DNA of 64,000 nucleotides from CBDCBA01 sp965214125 (GTDB lineage: Bacteria; Planctomycetota; Phycisphaerae; Tepidisphaerales; Tepidisphaeraceae). The notes under the pieces are model-generated. The model was not told the DNA's origin. It saw only the letters and a list, made by a program, of their open reading frames with translations, and did not search any database. The translations under genes and the position numbers were made by a program. The stretch spans positions 237,902-301,901 of the forward strand of contig CBDCBA010000032.1 of NCBI GenBank assembly GCA_965214125.1. Direction: 5' to 3'. Below, one piece after another: positions 8,014-16,752 of the stretch (within the stretch, counting starts at the first letter, position 1; each line of letters begins with the position of its first letter).

Positions 8014-9489
8014 TTATGGTACGCCCCCGGCCGGATTGGCAAGATGACTCCAATCCCGCAATCGCTCGCGGGCGGCGGCGAGTTCGGACGCGGAGAGGTC
8101 GGATCGGCGGTAGAGCCCCAGCGGCGCGGCGGGCGGAAGAACGGCCGTCTCGAAGTCGATCGGCAGCGGGGCGGACACCACGCGCGGCGACGCGGTCACG
8201 GCTGCGGTCGGCGCGATGATCCACGACGCTTCCACAGCAGACGGATCGGCCCCGCCGTGCTCGCCCAGGAGCGACGCCAGCGGGTGCTTGCTACGAACGA
8301 GGATGGTCACGCCTTCGCCGCGCGTTTCGCTGCGGACGTCGTCGACGAACGCGAGCGTCGCCCGCGTCCATTCGGCGGCGACGATCGGCTGCAATGTGAC
8401 AACGCCCCCGGCCACTGCGATTGTGTAAGCGGCCGCAACGCCGGCGGTGGCGATGCCGACGGCGGACCAGCGGCGGGTCGCGACCGTTGCCGCAAGGACA
8501 GCCGCGGGGGCGAGCAGCGGCAGGACGTAATCGACCCGCTTGGCCCCCGGCAGGCTGAACCCGACCAGCAGGATCGCCAGCCAAACGAACGCCGGGTCAC
8601 CCAGCCATCGCCCCGGCCGGGTCGTCATCGCCCACGCAACGAGCAGCAGCGAGAACGGGAAGAACTTGCCCGCCAGCCACACGCCGATCATGTAGATCGG
8701 CGGCGCCGTCCCCTCCGGTGAAGCGGCGAGGCGGCCGACCATCTCACCGCCGAGGAGCACGTCGCGGACGTGACTCGGGTCCTGCCGCCACGCGAGGGTC
8801 AGCCAGAGTCAACCGAGTGCCGCGACCGCGACGCCGCCGACGATTGGGTACAGGTTGCGGATCGCCGCCCAGCGTCCGCCGACGAGTCTCGCGGCGAGGA
8901 TCGCGTAGATCGGCAAGAAGATCGCGGTCGGCCCCTTCGTCAACAGCACGCCGAGCAGGCACGCCCAAAAGATGGCGGCCAGCCACGGGCGGCGCTCGCT
9001 TGTGCCGCGTGTGGCGGCCCACCAGCCGAGGGTGAGCAGGGCCGCGTGGAGCATCTCCGGGCGGATCATCGCCAGCAGCTTGAGCGTGAGCGGGTTCCCC
9101 AGCCACGCCGCCGCCGCAACCGGGCCGGCAAGGCGCGGCAGGCCGTCGAAGCGGGCAAGCGCGAGGAGCATCGCCACGCCAACGCCCGCCAGGATCGACG
9201 GCAGCGCGAACGCCCAGATCTTGGGGCCGAAGACGGCGATGCTGCTCGCGGCGAGGGTGTCGTACAGCGGCGGCTTGGTCGCGGGCAGGCCCAGCACGTC
9301 ACGCGGCAGCGCCCACCGACCGTGGACCAGATGGTCGACGGCGTATGCCATCGTCTTGGGTTGATCGTGCCGGTGCGGGCTCATCGGCCGCGCGATCGCC
9401 TGCCAGAGCGCGGTGAACAGCGTGATCGCCAGCAACTCCCACGCGGCGATCGCCTGCCAGCGGGGCGGGGCGGCCTCGTTACTCCGCAT
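8014..9489 (-). pseudogene. ArnT/PMT-type glycosyltransferase interrupted by in-frame TGA
   Basis: One continuous reading frame of 492 codons is broken once, by TGA at 8811-8809. The first part (226 residues) has the N-terminal region of PMT_2/ArnT-like lipid-linked sugar transferases, including HRHDQPKTMAYAVDHL and hydrophobic helices. After the TGA the same frame continues LWLTLAWRQDPSHVRDVLL, then the ArnT-typical GGEMVGRLAASPEG, membrane helices and a soluble tail. A single TGG to TGA change would explain it. Other genes here end in TGA, so codon reassignment is unlikely. It may be a recent nonsense mutation or a base-call error. It overlaps the Uma2 gene and is followed 9 bp later by cysQ. 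Its role would be glycan or lipid decoration. Confidence 0.8.
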
Positions 9490-10189
9490 CGCTCGGCAGG
9501 TCGGCGAACAGGGTGGCGACGGCGAGCTCGAACCCCGGCAGCACGTCGCCGCCAGTGAGCGTCTCGCCCTCGCGAACCGTTTTGGCCGGCTCGTCCGCGT
9601 CGCTCGTGTAAATCGCGACCGTGCGCGACTGCGGGTTGACGTACCAGGCCAGCCGCGTGCCGTTGGCGAAGTATTCGCGAAGCTTTTGCCGCATCTCGGC
9701 GGGGGTATTCGATTCGCTAAGCACCTCGACCGCGAGGTCTGGCGAAAGCGACGGCACCTTCTCCCGAGGCAACTTTCCGCCGGGCAGGCGTGAGCGGGCG
9801 AAGACGCAGACGTCGGGCAGGCGGATGCGGTCGAGCGTCGCCATCCTCAGCGTGCTGTCGGCGCCGCTGACGAGAAAGCGGTTGGCGTGGGCCCGACTCC
9901 ACATTGTCAGGTCCGTGATGAGGATTGCGGCAACGTGTGCTTCGTGCAGGCTCACCGGCTTCTCCAAAAGGGTTCCGTTCACCAATTCGCAAAGTCGCTT
10001 CGATGAGCCCTCGACGAGCTTCAGCAAATCCGCCTCGGTGGCCGTGCCGGGCCAGGGGTCGAAGATCACGCGGCGCAGCGGAACGCCGCCGAGGGAGGCA
10101 AGCCAGTCCTCGCCGTTGATGTAACGACGCGAAGGCGGAGCCGCGGGACGGCTCGGCGTGATGGCGGGCGGCGTGTCGACGGCAGTCAT
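9479..10189 (-). CDS. Uma2 family (DUF820) nuclease-like protein
   Basis: A 236-residue member of the Uma2 restriction-endonuclease-like fold. It shows RLPDVCVF, then PDLAVEVLSESNTPAEMRQK, then YFANGTRLAWYVNPQSRTV, matching the PD...ExK-like core and the conserved W-V-D/N-P segment of the family. The N-terminal 25 residues are Pro/Ala rich. Cellular role is not established; such genes are numerous in Planctomycetes and cyanobacteria. The stop overlaps the start of the following glycosyltransferase gene. Confidence 0.85.
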   Translation of the reverse strand: MTAVDTPPAITPSRPAAPPSRRYINGEDWLASLGGVPLRRVIFDPWPGTATEADLLKLVEGSSKRLCELVNGTLLEKPVSLHEAHVAAILITDLTMWSRAHANRFLVSGADSTLRMATLDRIRLPDVCVFARSRLPGGKLPREKVPSLSPDLAVEVLSESNTPAEMRQKLREYFANGTRLAWYVNPQSRTVAIYTSDADEPAKTVREGETLTGGDVLPGFELAVATLFADLPSDAE

Positions 10190-10198
10190 GCCACCATC

Positions 10199-10759
10199 TT
10201 ACTTCGTCACCCGCTCGATGTAGCTGCCGTTGCCCGTGTTGACCTTGATCGTGTCGCCCGGGTTGATGAACGGCGGAACCTTCACCACGAGGCCGGTCTC
10301 GGTCGTCGCGTCCTTGATCTGGTTCGTCGCCGTCGCCCCCTTGATGGCCGGGGGCGTCTCCTTCACCTCGTGGTCGACGGTGTTGGGCAGCTCGTAGCTG
10401 ACCATGTTCCCCTCGTGGTACAGGGCCTGCATCTGCGTGTTGGGCGTGAGGTAGAGCGCGTCGCTGCCGAGCACGTCGTTGGGGATCGTCGGCTGCTCGT
10501 AGGTTTCGAGGTCCATGAAGATGTGTCCGTCGCCGTCGCTGTAAAGGTACTCGACGTTGCGGCGGTCGAGCGTGGCGGTCTCGATGTTGTCGGTCGCGCC
10601 CACGCGCTTGTCCTGAATGGTCCCCTTGTTCACGTCGCGCAGCTTGAACTGCACCTTGGCCCGCAGGTTGCCGGGCGTGTTGTGGTCGGCGTTGGTGACG
10701 ACGTAGAGGGTGCCGTCAATGACGACGGCTTGGCCGCGGCGGATGTCGGAGGCGCGCAT
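10199..10759 (-). CDS. efp: Elongation factor P
   Basis: Rescues ribosomes stalled at polyproline stretches. It is 186 residues long, with all three EF-P domains and the C-terminal signature KVPPFINPGDTIKVNT. The domain I loop that normally carries the modified Lys/Arg reads TPGNLRAKV: the position aligned with E. coli K34 is Asn. No epmA, epmB or earP gene is in the window. The ATG at 10759 gives the standard N-terminus; the upstream sequence is a pyrimidine-rich repeat arm, not a Shine-Dalgarno site. It is the first gene of the long minus-strand run. Confidence 0.95.
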   Translation of the reverse strand: MRASDIRRGQAVVIDGTLYVVTNADHNTPGNLRAKVQFKLRDVNKGTIQDKRVGATDNIETATLDRRNVEYLYSDGDGHIFMDLETYEQPTIPNDVLGSDALYLTPNTQMQALYHEGNMVSYELPNTVDHEVKETPPAIKGATATNQIKDATTETGLVVKVPPFINPGDTIKVNTGNGSYIERVTK

Positions 10760-10764
10760 GAATG

Positions 10765-10972
10765 AAGGGAGGTGGGAGCGAGGGAGGTGGGAGGTGGGCC
10801 GAGGACGGGGCCGAGGACGAAGTCGAACCCTCGGCCGGGCCGGGCAATTGGCGCTGGGGGGCCGAGACGGTAAACCGTGCGTGCGGACACGGCAACCGCC
10901 CTCCCACTTCTTCTGCCCGCGGCCCACATCTTCTGCCCACGTCCCACCTCCCCCGCTCCCACTTTCCCTTCA
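10765..10972. repeat. Long purine/pyrimidine inverted repeat with quadruplex-capable arms
   Basis: A G-rich arm (10765-10800, with runs GGGAGGTGGG, GAGGGAGG and GTGGG) pairs with a C-rich arm near 10937-10972 (CCCACCTCCC, then GCTCCCAC). It occupies most of the gap between the divergent efp and 10976 genes. In both directions the C-rich strand leads straight into a start codon. A near-identical element lies at 46305-46396. Confidence 0.75.
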
Positions 10973-10975
10973 GTC

Positions 10976-11194
10976 ATGCACCAAATCAAGATCTTCAAGG
11001 GCATCGAGAGCGAGATCACGCAGCTCGAGCGCCGCGTCAACGAGTTCCTGTCGAGCAACGGCGGGCGCGTGGTTCAGATGACCGGCAACATCGCCGCCCA
11101 AAGCTCCACCAGCGACGTCAACGCCTCGCTGGGCAACAGCTACACGCCCAGCGACATCCTCATCGTCGTCGTGTACGAGACGGCGGACGGCTGA
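10976..11194 (+). CDS. Small conserved-looking protein, function unknown
   Basis: A 72-residue protein (MHQIKIFKGIESEITQL...). The first 30 residues form an amphipathic helix (IESEITQLERRVNEFL), followed by a mixed strand region ending SDILIVVVYETADG. No signal peptide or membrane segment. It resembles no family I can name. Divergent from efp across a long inverted repeat; the ATG is directly preceded by the pyrimidine-rich arm rather than a Shine-Dalgarno site. Codon use matches its neighbours. Confidence 0.6.
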   Translation: MHQIKIFKGIESEITQLERRVNEFLSSNGGRVVQMTGNIAAQSSTSDVNASLGNSYTPSDILIVVVYETADG

Positions 11195-11261
11195 ACCCAA
11201 CGGTCGAACCTCAGACTTCCGGGCGTAGCCGGCGACGCAACCAATCGCTACGGTCGCCCGC

Positions 11262-12475
11262 ATGGACGCCGGGGAGCTGCTCACACTGATCGCCGGGATC
11301 GTCCGCTGGGGGCTGATGGCACTGGGCGTGTTCCTGGTCATCGCGACGGTGCTCGCCGAGACACGCCTGCCGCACTGGTCGGTGCGGATGTGGGACTTCC
11401 CGCGGTCGCAGATCGCGCTGCTGCTGGTGATCCTGGCGGTGCTGGTTCCGCTGGTCGGGTGGCTGGCCGCAACGTGGTCGTGGTGGACGCTCCTCGCGTC
11501 GCTGGTGTTCCTCGTTTGCGCGGCGAGGCAGGGGATGTGGATTTGGCCCTACGTCGGCCCGGCCGAGAACGACATTCAGATCACCGACGCCGCCAGCACC
11601 GATCCCAACGCCGTCAAAATCGTCATCAGCAACCTGCTTCAGGGCAACGACAAGTACGAGCTGTGGCGCACCGTCATCGGCCGCGAAGATGCCGACGTGA
11701 TCGTCTGCGCCGAGGCGACGCAGCAGTGGGTTCGCGAGATCGGCCGCCTGCTCGACGCGACGCACCCCCCACCACCAGGCCGAGCCGCGCGACAACTACT
11801 ACGGCATGGCCATCTGGAGCCGCCTGCCGCTCGATGACTTCGAGGTCCAACACATCGTCCAGGAGGACATCCCCAGCTTTCACGCCACCCTCCGCCTGCG
11901 GGACGGCGCGGGCGTTCGCATCCACTGCCTGCACCCGCGGCCCCCCGCGCCGCAGGAGGGGGACACCAGCGCCCCGCGCGACGCCGAGCTCGTCGTGATG
12001 GCCAATCGCATCCGCGAGGCCCGCGAGGCCCGCGAGAGCGAGGGGCCTGCCAAGCCGCCCCACATCGTGCTGGGCGACCTGAACGACGTGGCGTGGAGCC
12101 GCACCACCGAGCTGTTCCTGAAGATTAGCGGCATGCTCGATCCGCGCCGCGGGCGAGGCCTGTACAACAGCTTTCACGCCGAGCACTGGTGGTTCCGCGT
12201 GCCGCTGGATCACGTGTTCGTCAGCCCCGAGTTCCGCCTGATCGACATGCGCCGCCTCGACTACGTCGGCAGCGACCACTACCCGATGTGCATCGAGGTC
12301 GCCCTCGAACCCGACGCCGACGCCCAGCAGTCGCAGGAGGACGGCCGACGCCGACGATCACGCCGAGGCCCGCGATCGCGTGAAGGCGCAGATCGAGCGC
12401 GAGGAAAGCGGCGACGAATCGGGCCACCTCTCCGGCTCGGTCGATGCCGAGAGTGTCGAGAGGAACCTGTCGTGA
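11262..12475 (+). CDS. Membrane-anchored endonuclease/exonuclease/phosphatase-fold protein, two apparent frameshifts
   Basis: Three N-terminal membrane helices (residues ~5-100) precede an EEP domain. Catalytic elements are spread over three frames: ISNLLQGND and AEATQQW, then HIVLGDLNDV, LDHVFVSP and GSDHYPM, then an acidic tail ending VERNLS. The first shift is at a C6 run (11765-11770); removing one C gives DATHPHHQAEPRDNYYGMAIWS. The second is near 12341-12346. The restored stop (12473-12475) overlaps the GTG start of pcs, which suggests a normal coupled gene and that the shifts are errors or recent. EEP proteins of this type (YafD-like) are phosphodiesterases of uncertain substrate; pairing with a lipid synthase suggests phospholipid or headgroup turnover. 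Confidence 0.75.
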
Positions 12476-13242
12476 ACCGCGCTCTGGCGTACGGCGTGCA
12501 CCTGCTGACCGCCAGCGGGATCGCCTGCATGTTCCTCGCCGCCGCCGAAATTGCTCGGCCGCTGCCCAGGCCGTGGCTGGTCTTCGTCTACTTCCTGATC
12601 GCCACCGTCATCGACGGCGTCGACGGCCCGCTTGCGCGCAAGTTCGCCGTCAAGACCTACGCGAAGAACATCAGCGGGCGGACGATCGACGACATCGTCG
12701 ATTACCTCGGCTTCACGTTCCTGCCGATGCTGCTCGTCTGGCGGATGGGCTGGCTGCCGGGCGAGAGTGGTGGGGTCGTCGGGGGCGTCGTCGTCGTGCT
12801 GGTGATGATGGCCTCGCTGCTCGGCTTCGCGCACTCGCACGCTAAGGACGAAACGGCCGGATTTTTCCGTGGATTCCCGAGCTACTGGAACCTGGTCGCC
12901 ATCTACAACGGCTTTGCCGCGGCCCTGCTGGGAACCGTTGGCGAGTGGCTGAACGTGGTCGTCCTGCTCGCATTGGCGTTGCTGACGGTGCTGCCGGTCT
13001 GGATGGTCTACCCGAACCTCGCCCCGCCGAAGTGGAAGCCGATTGTGCTGGTCGGCTCGTACCTCTGGGCGATTGGGCTGATGGCGATGCTGCCGTGGTT
13101 CCCGGATCGCGTGCCCGGCTGGCTCGTGCTGCTATCGCTAGCCTTTCCCGCCTTTTACCTCTGGCTGAGCTGGCACCTGCGCGCCCGCTGGCCGCAGCGC
13201 GATCCGCCCGTTTTGACGTCGGACGAGAGCGCTCGGCTGTAG
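12472..13242 (+). CDS. pcs: CDP-alcohol phosphatidyltransferase, phosphatidylcholine synthase type
   Basis: A 256-residue membrane enzyme with about eight helices. The catalytic CDP-alcohol motif reads DGVDGPLARKF, then GRTIDDIVDY, with the longer spacing between the AR and G-x3-D-x3-D parts seen in Pcs enzymes, which condense CDP-diacylglycerol with choline. FTFLPMLLVWRMGWLP resembles the helix after the motif in Pcs. A phosphatidylserine synthase cannot be excluded. The GTG at 12472 overlaps the stop of the EEP gene (GTGA), indicating translational coupling. Confidence 0.78.
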   Translation: MNRALAYGVHLLTASGIACMFLAAAEIARPLPRPWLVFVYFLIATVIDGVDGPLARKFAVKTYAKNISGRTIDDIVDYLGFTFLPMLLVWRMGWLPGESGGVVGGVVVVLVMMASLLGFAHSHAKDETAGFFRGFPSYWNLVAIYNGFAAALLGTVGEWLNVVVLLALALLTVLPVWMVYPNLAPPKWKPIVLVGSYLWAIGLMAMLPWFPDRVPGWLVLLSLAFPAFYLWLSWHLRARWPQRDPPVLTSDESARL

Positions 13243-13293
13243 CGAGTGACCCCGATTATCTGCAACGCGGTATTCTGCAGCGCGGTGTGACCT

Positions 13294-13494
13294 GACCCAG
13301 CCGCAAAGCGACTGGGCGTTCGGACCGAGTCTGCACGGGATCGGCAATGGATGCCATCACGGAAATTGCGATGGTGGGACAAAACAGGCTTGCTCGACCA
13401 TGCCATCATCCCTCCAACTCCTCCGTTGAGAAGCAACTTCACCCCCACCACCCCCACCTGCCTACCCAACGCCCAGTCGCTCCGCGGCTGGGTC
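13294..13494. repeat. Paired nested palindrome, family G
   Basis: Units at 13294-13320 and 13468-13494 are reverse complements at 25 of 27 positions. Each is a small hairpin (CCCAGCCGC-aaa-GCGACTGGG; CCCAGTCGC-tcc-GCGGCTGGG). Spacer about 147 nt. It fills most of the 297-bp gap between convergent pcs and hemC, where I see no gene. Confidence 0.8.
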
Positions 13495-13539
13495 GGCTCA
13501 ATCCCGCGTCTTCACCGGTCCCCCTTCCACGCCCTGCCC

Positions 13540-14424
13540 TCACCGGCGCAGCCCCTCGACGACCGCCTCGGGCTCACTCCCCACTCCGCGGCGGAGTGCC
13601 ACCCCGTCGTGCCACGCGACGCGCACCTGTAACGCCTCGCCATCAAGCGTCGCCCACGCACCGATGGGTGAGGTGCAGTCGCCCTCGAGCAGTTCGACCA
13701 CCCGCCGCTCGGCCTCCACGCAGCAGCGCGACTGCGCGTCATCGAGCGCCGCAAGCAAATCGCGAACCTCCGCGTCCTCCGCCCGGCACTGGACCGCCAA
13801 CGCCCCCTGGCCCGCCGCCGGCACGAACCGCTCGGGGTCGAGCAACCCGCCCCCACCACTCCCCTCGTCGTGCCGCCCGATCCGCTCCAGGCCCGCCCGC
13901 GCGAGAACGATCGCGTCGATCTCGCCCGCCGCCAGCTTCGCCAGGCGCGTGTCGACGTTGCCGCGCAACTCGACCACGTTCAAGTCCGGCCGCGCATCGA
14001 GCAACAACGCCCGCCGCCGTGGACTCGACGTGCCGACAATCGCCCCTTGTTTCAGCTCTTCCAACCCACCGCCGGCAACGGACAGCAGCACGTCGCGCAC
14101 GTCCGCCCGCGCCGGCACGGCGGCGATCGTCAAGGCGTGCTCCGCCCCCTCGACCAGCGGCATCGTGACCGGCACATCCTTGAAGCTGTGGACCGCCACG
14201 TCCGCCTCGCCGCGCAGCAACGCTTGCTCGATTTCCTTGACGAACAGCCCCTTTCCCCCGTGATCGCGCAGCGGCCCGGCCGTCGTGTCGCCGCTGGTGA
14301 CGACCTGCCGCAACGTCACGCGCACCCCCGGATGGACCGCTTCGATCATGCCCGCCACGCGCCCGCTCTGCGCCAGCGCGAGCTTGCTGCCACGGGTGGC
14401 GAGGGTCAGCGTGCGGGGCGACAT
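13540..14424 (-). CDS. hemC: Hydroxymethylbilane synthase
   Basis: Polymerises four porphobilinogen units into the linear tetrapyrrole precursor of haem and related compounds. It has N-terminal LATRGSKLALAQS, GGKGLFVKEIEQALL, HSFKDVP, GTSSPRRRALL and GNVDTRLAKL. The cysteine that binds the dipyrromethane cofactor is in LLEGDCTSPIGAWA. Length 294 residues is normal. The ATG at 14424 gives the conserved N-terminus. A nested palindrome lies between this gene and the divergent M20 peptidase gene. Confidence 0.96.
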   Translation of the reverse strand: MSPRTLTLATRGSKLALAQSGRVAGMIEAVHPGVRVTLRQVVTSGDTTAGPLRDHGGKGLFVKEIEQALLRGEADVAVHSFKDVPVTMPLVEGAEHALTIAAVPARADVRDVLLSVAGGGLEELKQGAIVGTSSPRRRALLLDARPDLNVVELRGNVDTRLAKLAAGEIDAIVLARAGLERIGRHDEGSGGGGLLDPERFVPAAGQGALAVQCRAEDAEVRDLLAALDDAQSRCCVEAERRVVELLEGDCTSPIGAWATLDGEALQVRVAWHDGVALRRGVGSEPEAVVEGLRR

Positions 14425-14462
14425 CCGTCGACCGTAGAACCCAAATCCCCGTCTTCCGAATC

Positions 14463-14528
14463 ACGCCGAAGCGGAAGCTTCGGATTCCGGGACTTGGACT
14501 CCTGCACCCGAAGCTTCCGCTTCGGCGT
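14463..14528. repeat. Paired nested palindrome, family C (perfect 21-bp inverted repeat)
   Basis: Arms at 14463-14483 and 14508-14528 are perfect reverse complements, 24-nt spacer. Each arm folds on itself (CCGAAG-cgga-AGCTTCGG type). It lies between the divergent hemC and M20 peptidase genes, so it is not a 3'-end terminator for either. Confidence 0.85.
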
Positions 14529-14562
14529 CGGTGCAATGCACAACGGGTTCTATGGTCGCTCA

Positions 14563-15729
14563 ATGCCCGAGCTCGATGCGACCGTGATGCAGACACTTCT
14601 CCGTGAGCTCGCGGAGATCAACAGCGGCACCGACCACGTTGCCGGTGTCGATGCGGTGCGCGAGCGGTTCGTCCGGGAACTCGAGCCGCTGGCGGATGAC
14701 GTGGAGCTCGTGGACTTGCCGCCGCGCGAGGTCGTGGACGAGCGCGGCAACGTCGCCACGCGGCCCGTGGCGAAGGGGGCGGTCCTTCGCAAGCGGGCGA
14801 CGGCGGGGCGGGGCGTGTTGCTGAGCGGACATCTCGACACCGTTTTCCCGAAAGATTCGCCGTTTCAGTCGGTGCGCGAGGTCGACGCCAACACGTTGAA
14901 CGGCCCCGGCGTGGCGGACCTGAAAGGTGGCCTCGTCGTGATGCTCCACGCGCTGAAGTTGTTCGAGGCGGGCGGGCCGGAGCTTGGGTGGACGGTCGTT
15001 CTCAACACCGACGAAGAGGTCGGCAGCCCGAGCAGCACCGCCTTGTTGCAATCGCTCGCGAAGGAGCACGACGTCGGCCTCGTTTACGAGCCGGCGTTGG
15101 CGGACGGCCGACTCGCCGGGGCGCGGGGCGGCAGCGCGAACTTCGACCTCGTGATCCGCGGCAAGAGCGCCCACGTCGGTCGCGAGTTCGAGAACGGGCG
15201 CAGCGCCATCCACCAGGCGGCCGAGGCGACGGGCGTGCTGGCGAGCCTGAACGCGGCCGAGGGCGTGACGGTCAACGTCGGCCGCATCGACGGCGGCGGG
15301 CCGGTGAACCAGGTGGCCGACGTCGCGATCGTTCGCATGAACGTGCGCGTCGCCGACGCCGAGAAGCAGGAGGCGATCCAGAACGATCTCCGCCGCCTCG
15401 CCTTCGTGATCGGCCGCCGCGACGGGTTTTCCGCCGAGTTGCACGGCAAGTTCTTCAGCCCGCCCAAGCCGATGGAGGGCGAGACGGCCGCGTTGTTCGA
15501 GCGCGTGAAGCGTTGCGGCAAGGGCCTCGGCCTGGACATCGCCTGGGCCGACACCGGCGGCGTGTGCGACGGCAACAAGCTCCAAGCCGCCGGGCTGCCG
15601 ACGGTCGACACCCTCGGCGTGCGCGGCGGGAACCTGCACAGCGACGGGGAGTTCGTCCTGCTCGACTCGCTGCCCGAGCGGGCGAAACTGTCGGCCGCAG
15701 TGTTGGCATCGCTCGCGTCGAACCCGTAG
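14563..15729 (+). CDS. M20 family zinc metallopeptidase (glutamate carboxypeptidase/ArgE-DapE-like)
   Basis: Two-zinc aminoacylase/carboxypeptidase of 388 residues. Metal and catalytic motifs are in order: LSGHLDTVFP, GPGVADLKGG, NTDEEVGSPSS and, near the end, NLHSDGEFV. The dimerisation domain insertion (AHVGREFENGRSAIHQ) matches the CPG2-like subgroup. It probably hydrolyses an N-acyl or glutamyl amide bond; substrate not deducible. Start at 14563 gives a compact N-terminus; an ATG nine codons upstream is also in frame. An ABC ATPase gene follows 11 bp downstream. Confidence 0.88.
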   Translation: MPELDATVMQTLLRELAEINSGTDHVAGVDAVRERFVRELEPLADDVELVDLPPREVVDERGNVATRPVAKGAVLRKRATAGRGVLLSGHLDTVFPKDSPFQSVREVDANTLNGPGVADLKGGLVVMLHALKLFEAGGPELGWTVVLNTDEEVGSPSSTALLQSLAKEHDVGLVYEPALADGRLAGARGGSANFDLVIRGKSAHVGREFENGRSAIHQAAEATGVLASLNAAEGVTVNVGRIDGGGPVNQVADVAIVRMNVRVADAEKQEAIQNDLRRLAFVIGRRDGFSAELHGKFFSPPKPMEGETAALFERVKRCGKGLGLDIAWADTGGVCDGNKLQAAGLPTVDTLGVRGGNLHSDGEFVLLDSLPERAKLSAAVLASLASNP

Positions 15730-15740
15730 CTTCGCCTCCC

Positions 15741-16727
15741 GTGGAACGATCCGCCGACGCGCCGCCCACAACGACTGCCGACGCCGCCCTGCTGCGGGCG
15801 GAGAACGTGCGCGTGCAGTTCGACCGGTTTCTCGCCGTCGGCGGGGTGTCGCTGGCGCTGAGCGCGGGCGATTTAATCGGCCTCGTCGGGCCCAACGGGG
15901 CGGGGAAAACCACGCTCCTGCGCGCCCTCGCGGGCCTGCTGCCGACGACGGCGGGGACCGTCCGCGTGCTCGGCGAGCGGCTGCGATCGGGCGACCCGGA
16001 GATCATGCGGCACGTCGGCTTCACCGCCGACGAGCCGCCGCTGTACGAGGCGATGACGGTCCGCACCTTCCTCCGCTTCATCGCGCGCGGGTACCAGAAC
16101 TACGGGGAAGAGGTCGACGAGCGGATCGACTTCTGGCTCGAACAGGTCTGGCTCAGCGACAAGGCCGATCAGGAGATCAAGGGGCTGAGTCGCGGGATGC
16201 GACAGCGGCTGGGCATCGCGCGCACCCTTATGCCCAACCCGGCGGTGATCCTGCTCGACGAGCCGGCGGCGGGGCTCGACCCGGCCGGGCGGGCGCAGTT
16301 CCGCCAGCTCCTTGTCACGCTGCGCGAGCAGGGGAAGGCCCTGATCGTCAGCAGTCACATTTTGAGCGATTTGGCGGAGTATTGCACTCACATCGGAATT
16401 ATGTCGGCCGGACGGATGGTGCGGTACGGCACGGTCGACGAGGTCAGCAACGACGGCACCACGAGCGTCGTCTACAGCCTGCGGCTGGCCGGCCCGCGTG
16501 ACGAATGGGCGGAGCACATCGAGCGGGCGCGGGGGTTGGACTCCGTCACGTCCGCCCGCCGCATGGGCGACCGCATCGAGTTGATCGCCGAGGGAACCGG
16601 CGACGCCGCGGCGGCAGCGTTGCTGTCGGCCTTGATCGACACCGGCCTGCCCGTCTGCGGCTTCGGCGTCGAGGGCGGCGGCTTGGAGCAGGCCTACCTG
16701 CGCAGCGGCATCGGACAAGTCGATTAG
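15741..16727 (+). CDS. ABC transporter ATP-binding protein
   Basis: A 328-residue ABC-2-type ATPase with Walker A GPNGAGKTT, signature LSRGMRQRL, Walker B VILLDEPAAGLDP and switch His in IVSSHILSD. A ~90-residue C-terminal extension follows the ATPase core, as in the CcmA/NatA group. Start GTG at 15741, 11 bp after the peptidase stop; no other start restores the N-terminus. No permease is directly adjacent, but a multi-helix ABC-permease-like protein is encoded on the other strand at 18602-20116 and is the likely partner. Confidence 0.9.
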   Translation: MERSADAPPTTTADAALLRAENVRVQFDRFLAVGGVSLALSAGDLIGLVGPNGAGKTTLLRALAGLLPTTAGTVRVLGERLRSGDPEIMRHVGFTADEPPLYEAMTVRTFLRFIARGYQNYGEEVDERIDFWLEQVWLSDKADQEIKGLSRGMRQRLGIARTLMPNPAVILLDEPAAGLDPAGRAQFRQLLVTLREQGKALIVSSHILSDLAEYCTHIGIMSAGRMVRYGTVDEVSNDGTTSVVYSLRLAGPRDEWAEHIERARGLDSVTSARRMGDRIELIAEGTGDAAAAALLSALIDTGLPVCGFGVEGGGLEQAYLRSGIGQVD

Positions 16728-16752
16728 CCGGGAAGGCGAAAGGATAAACCCG

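Noticed and set aside
8809..8811. Selenocysteine or reassigned TGA in the glycosyltransferase
   Set aside because: Many genes in the window end in TGA, this family has no known selenoprotein members, and no SECIS-like hairpin was evident just downstream.
10800..10910. tRNA-like GGTTCGACTTC motif on the minus strand
   Set aside because: The flanking bases do not form a 5-bp T-stem, and no acceptor or anticodon arm can be drawn. It is part of the GC-rich spacer between inverted-repeat arms.
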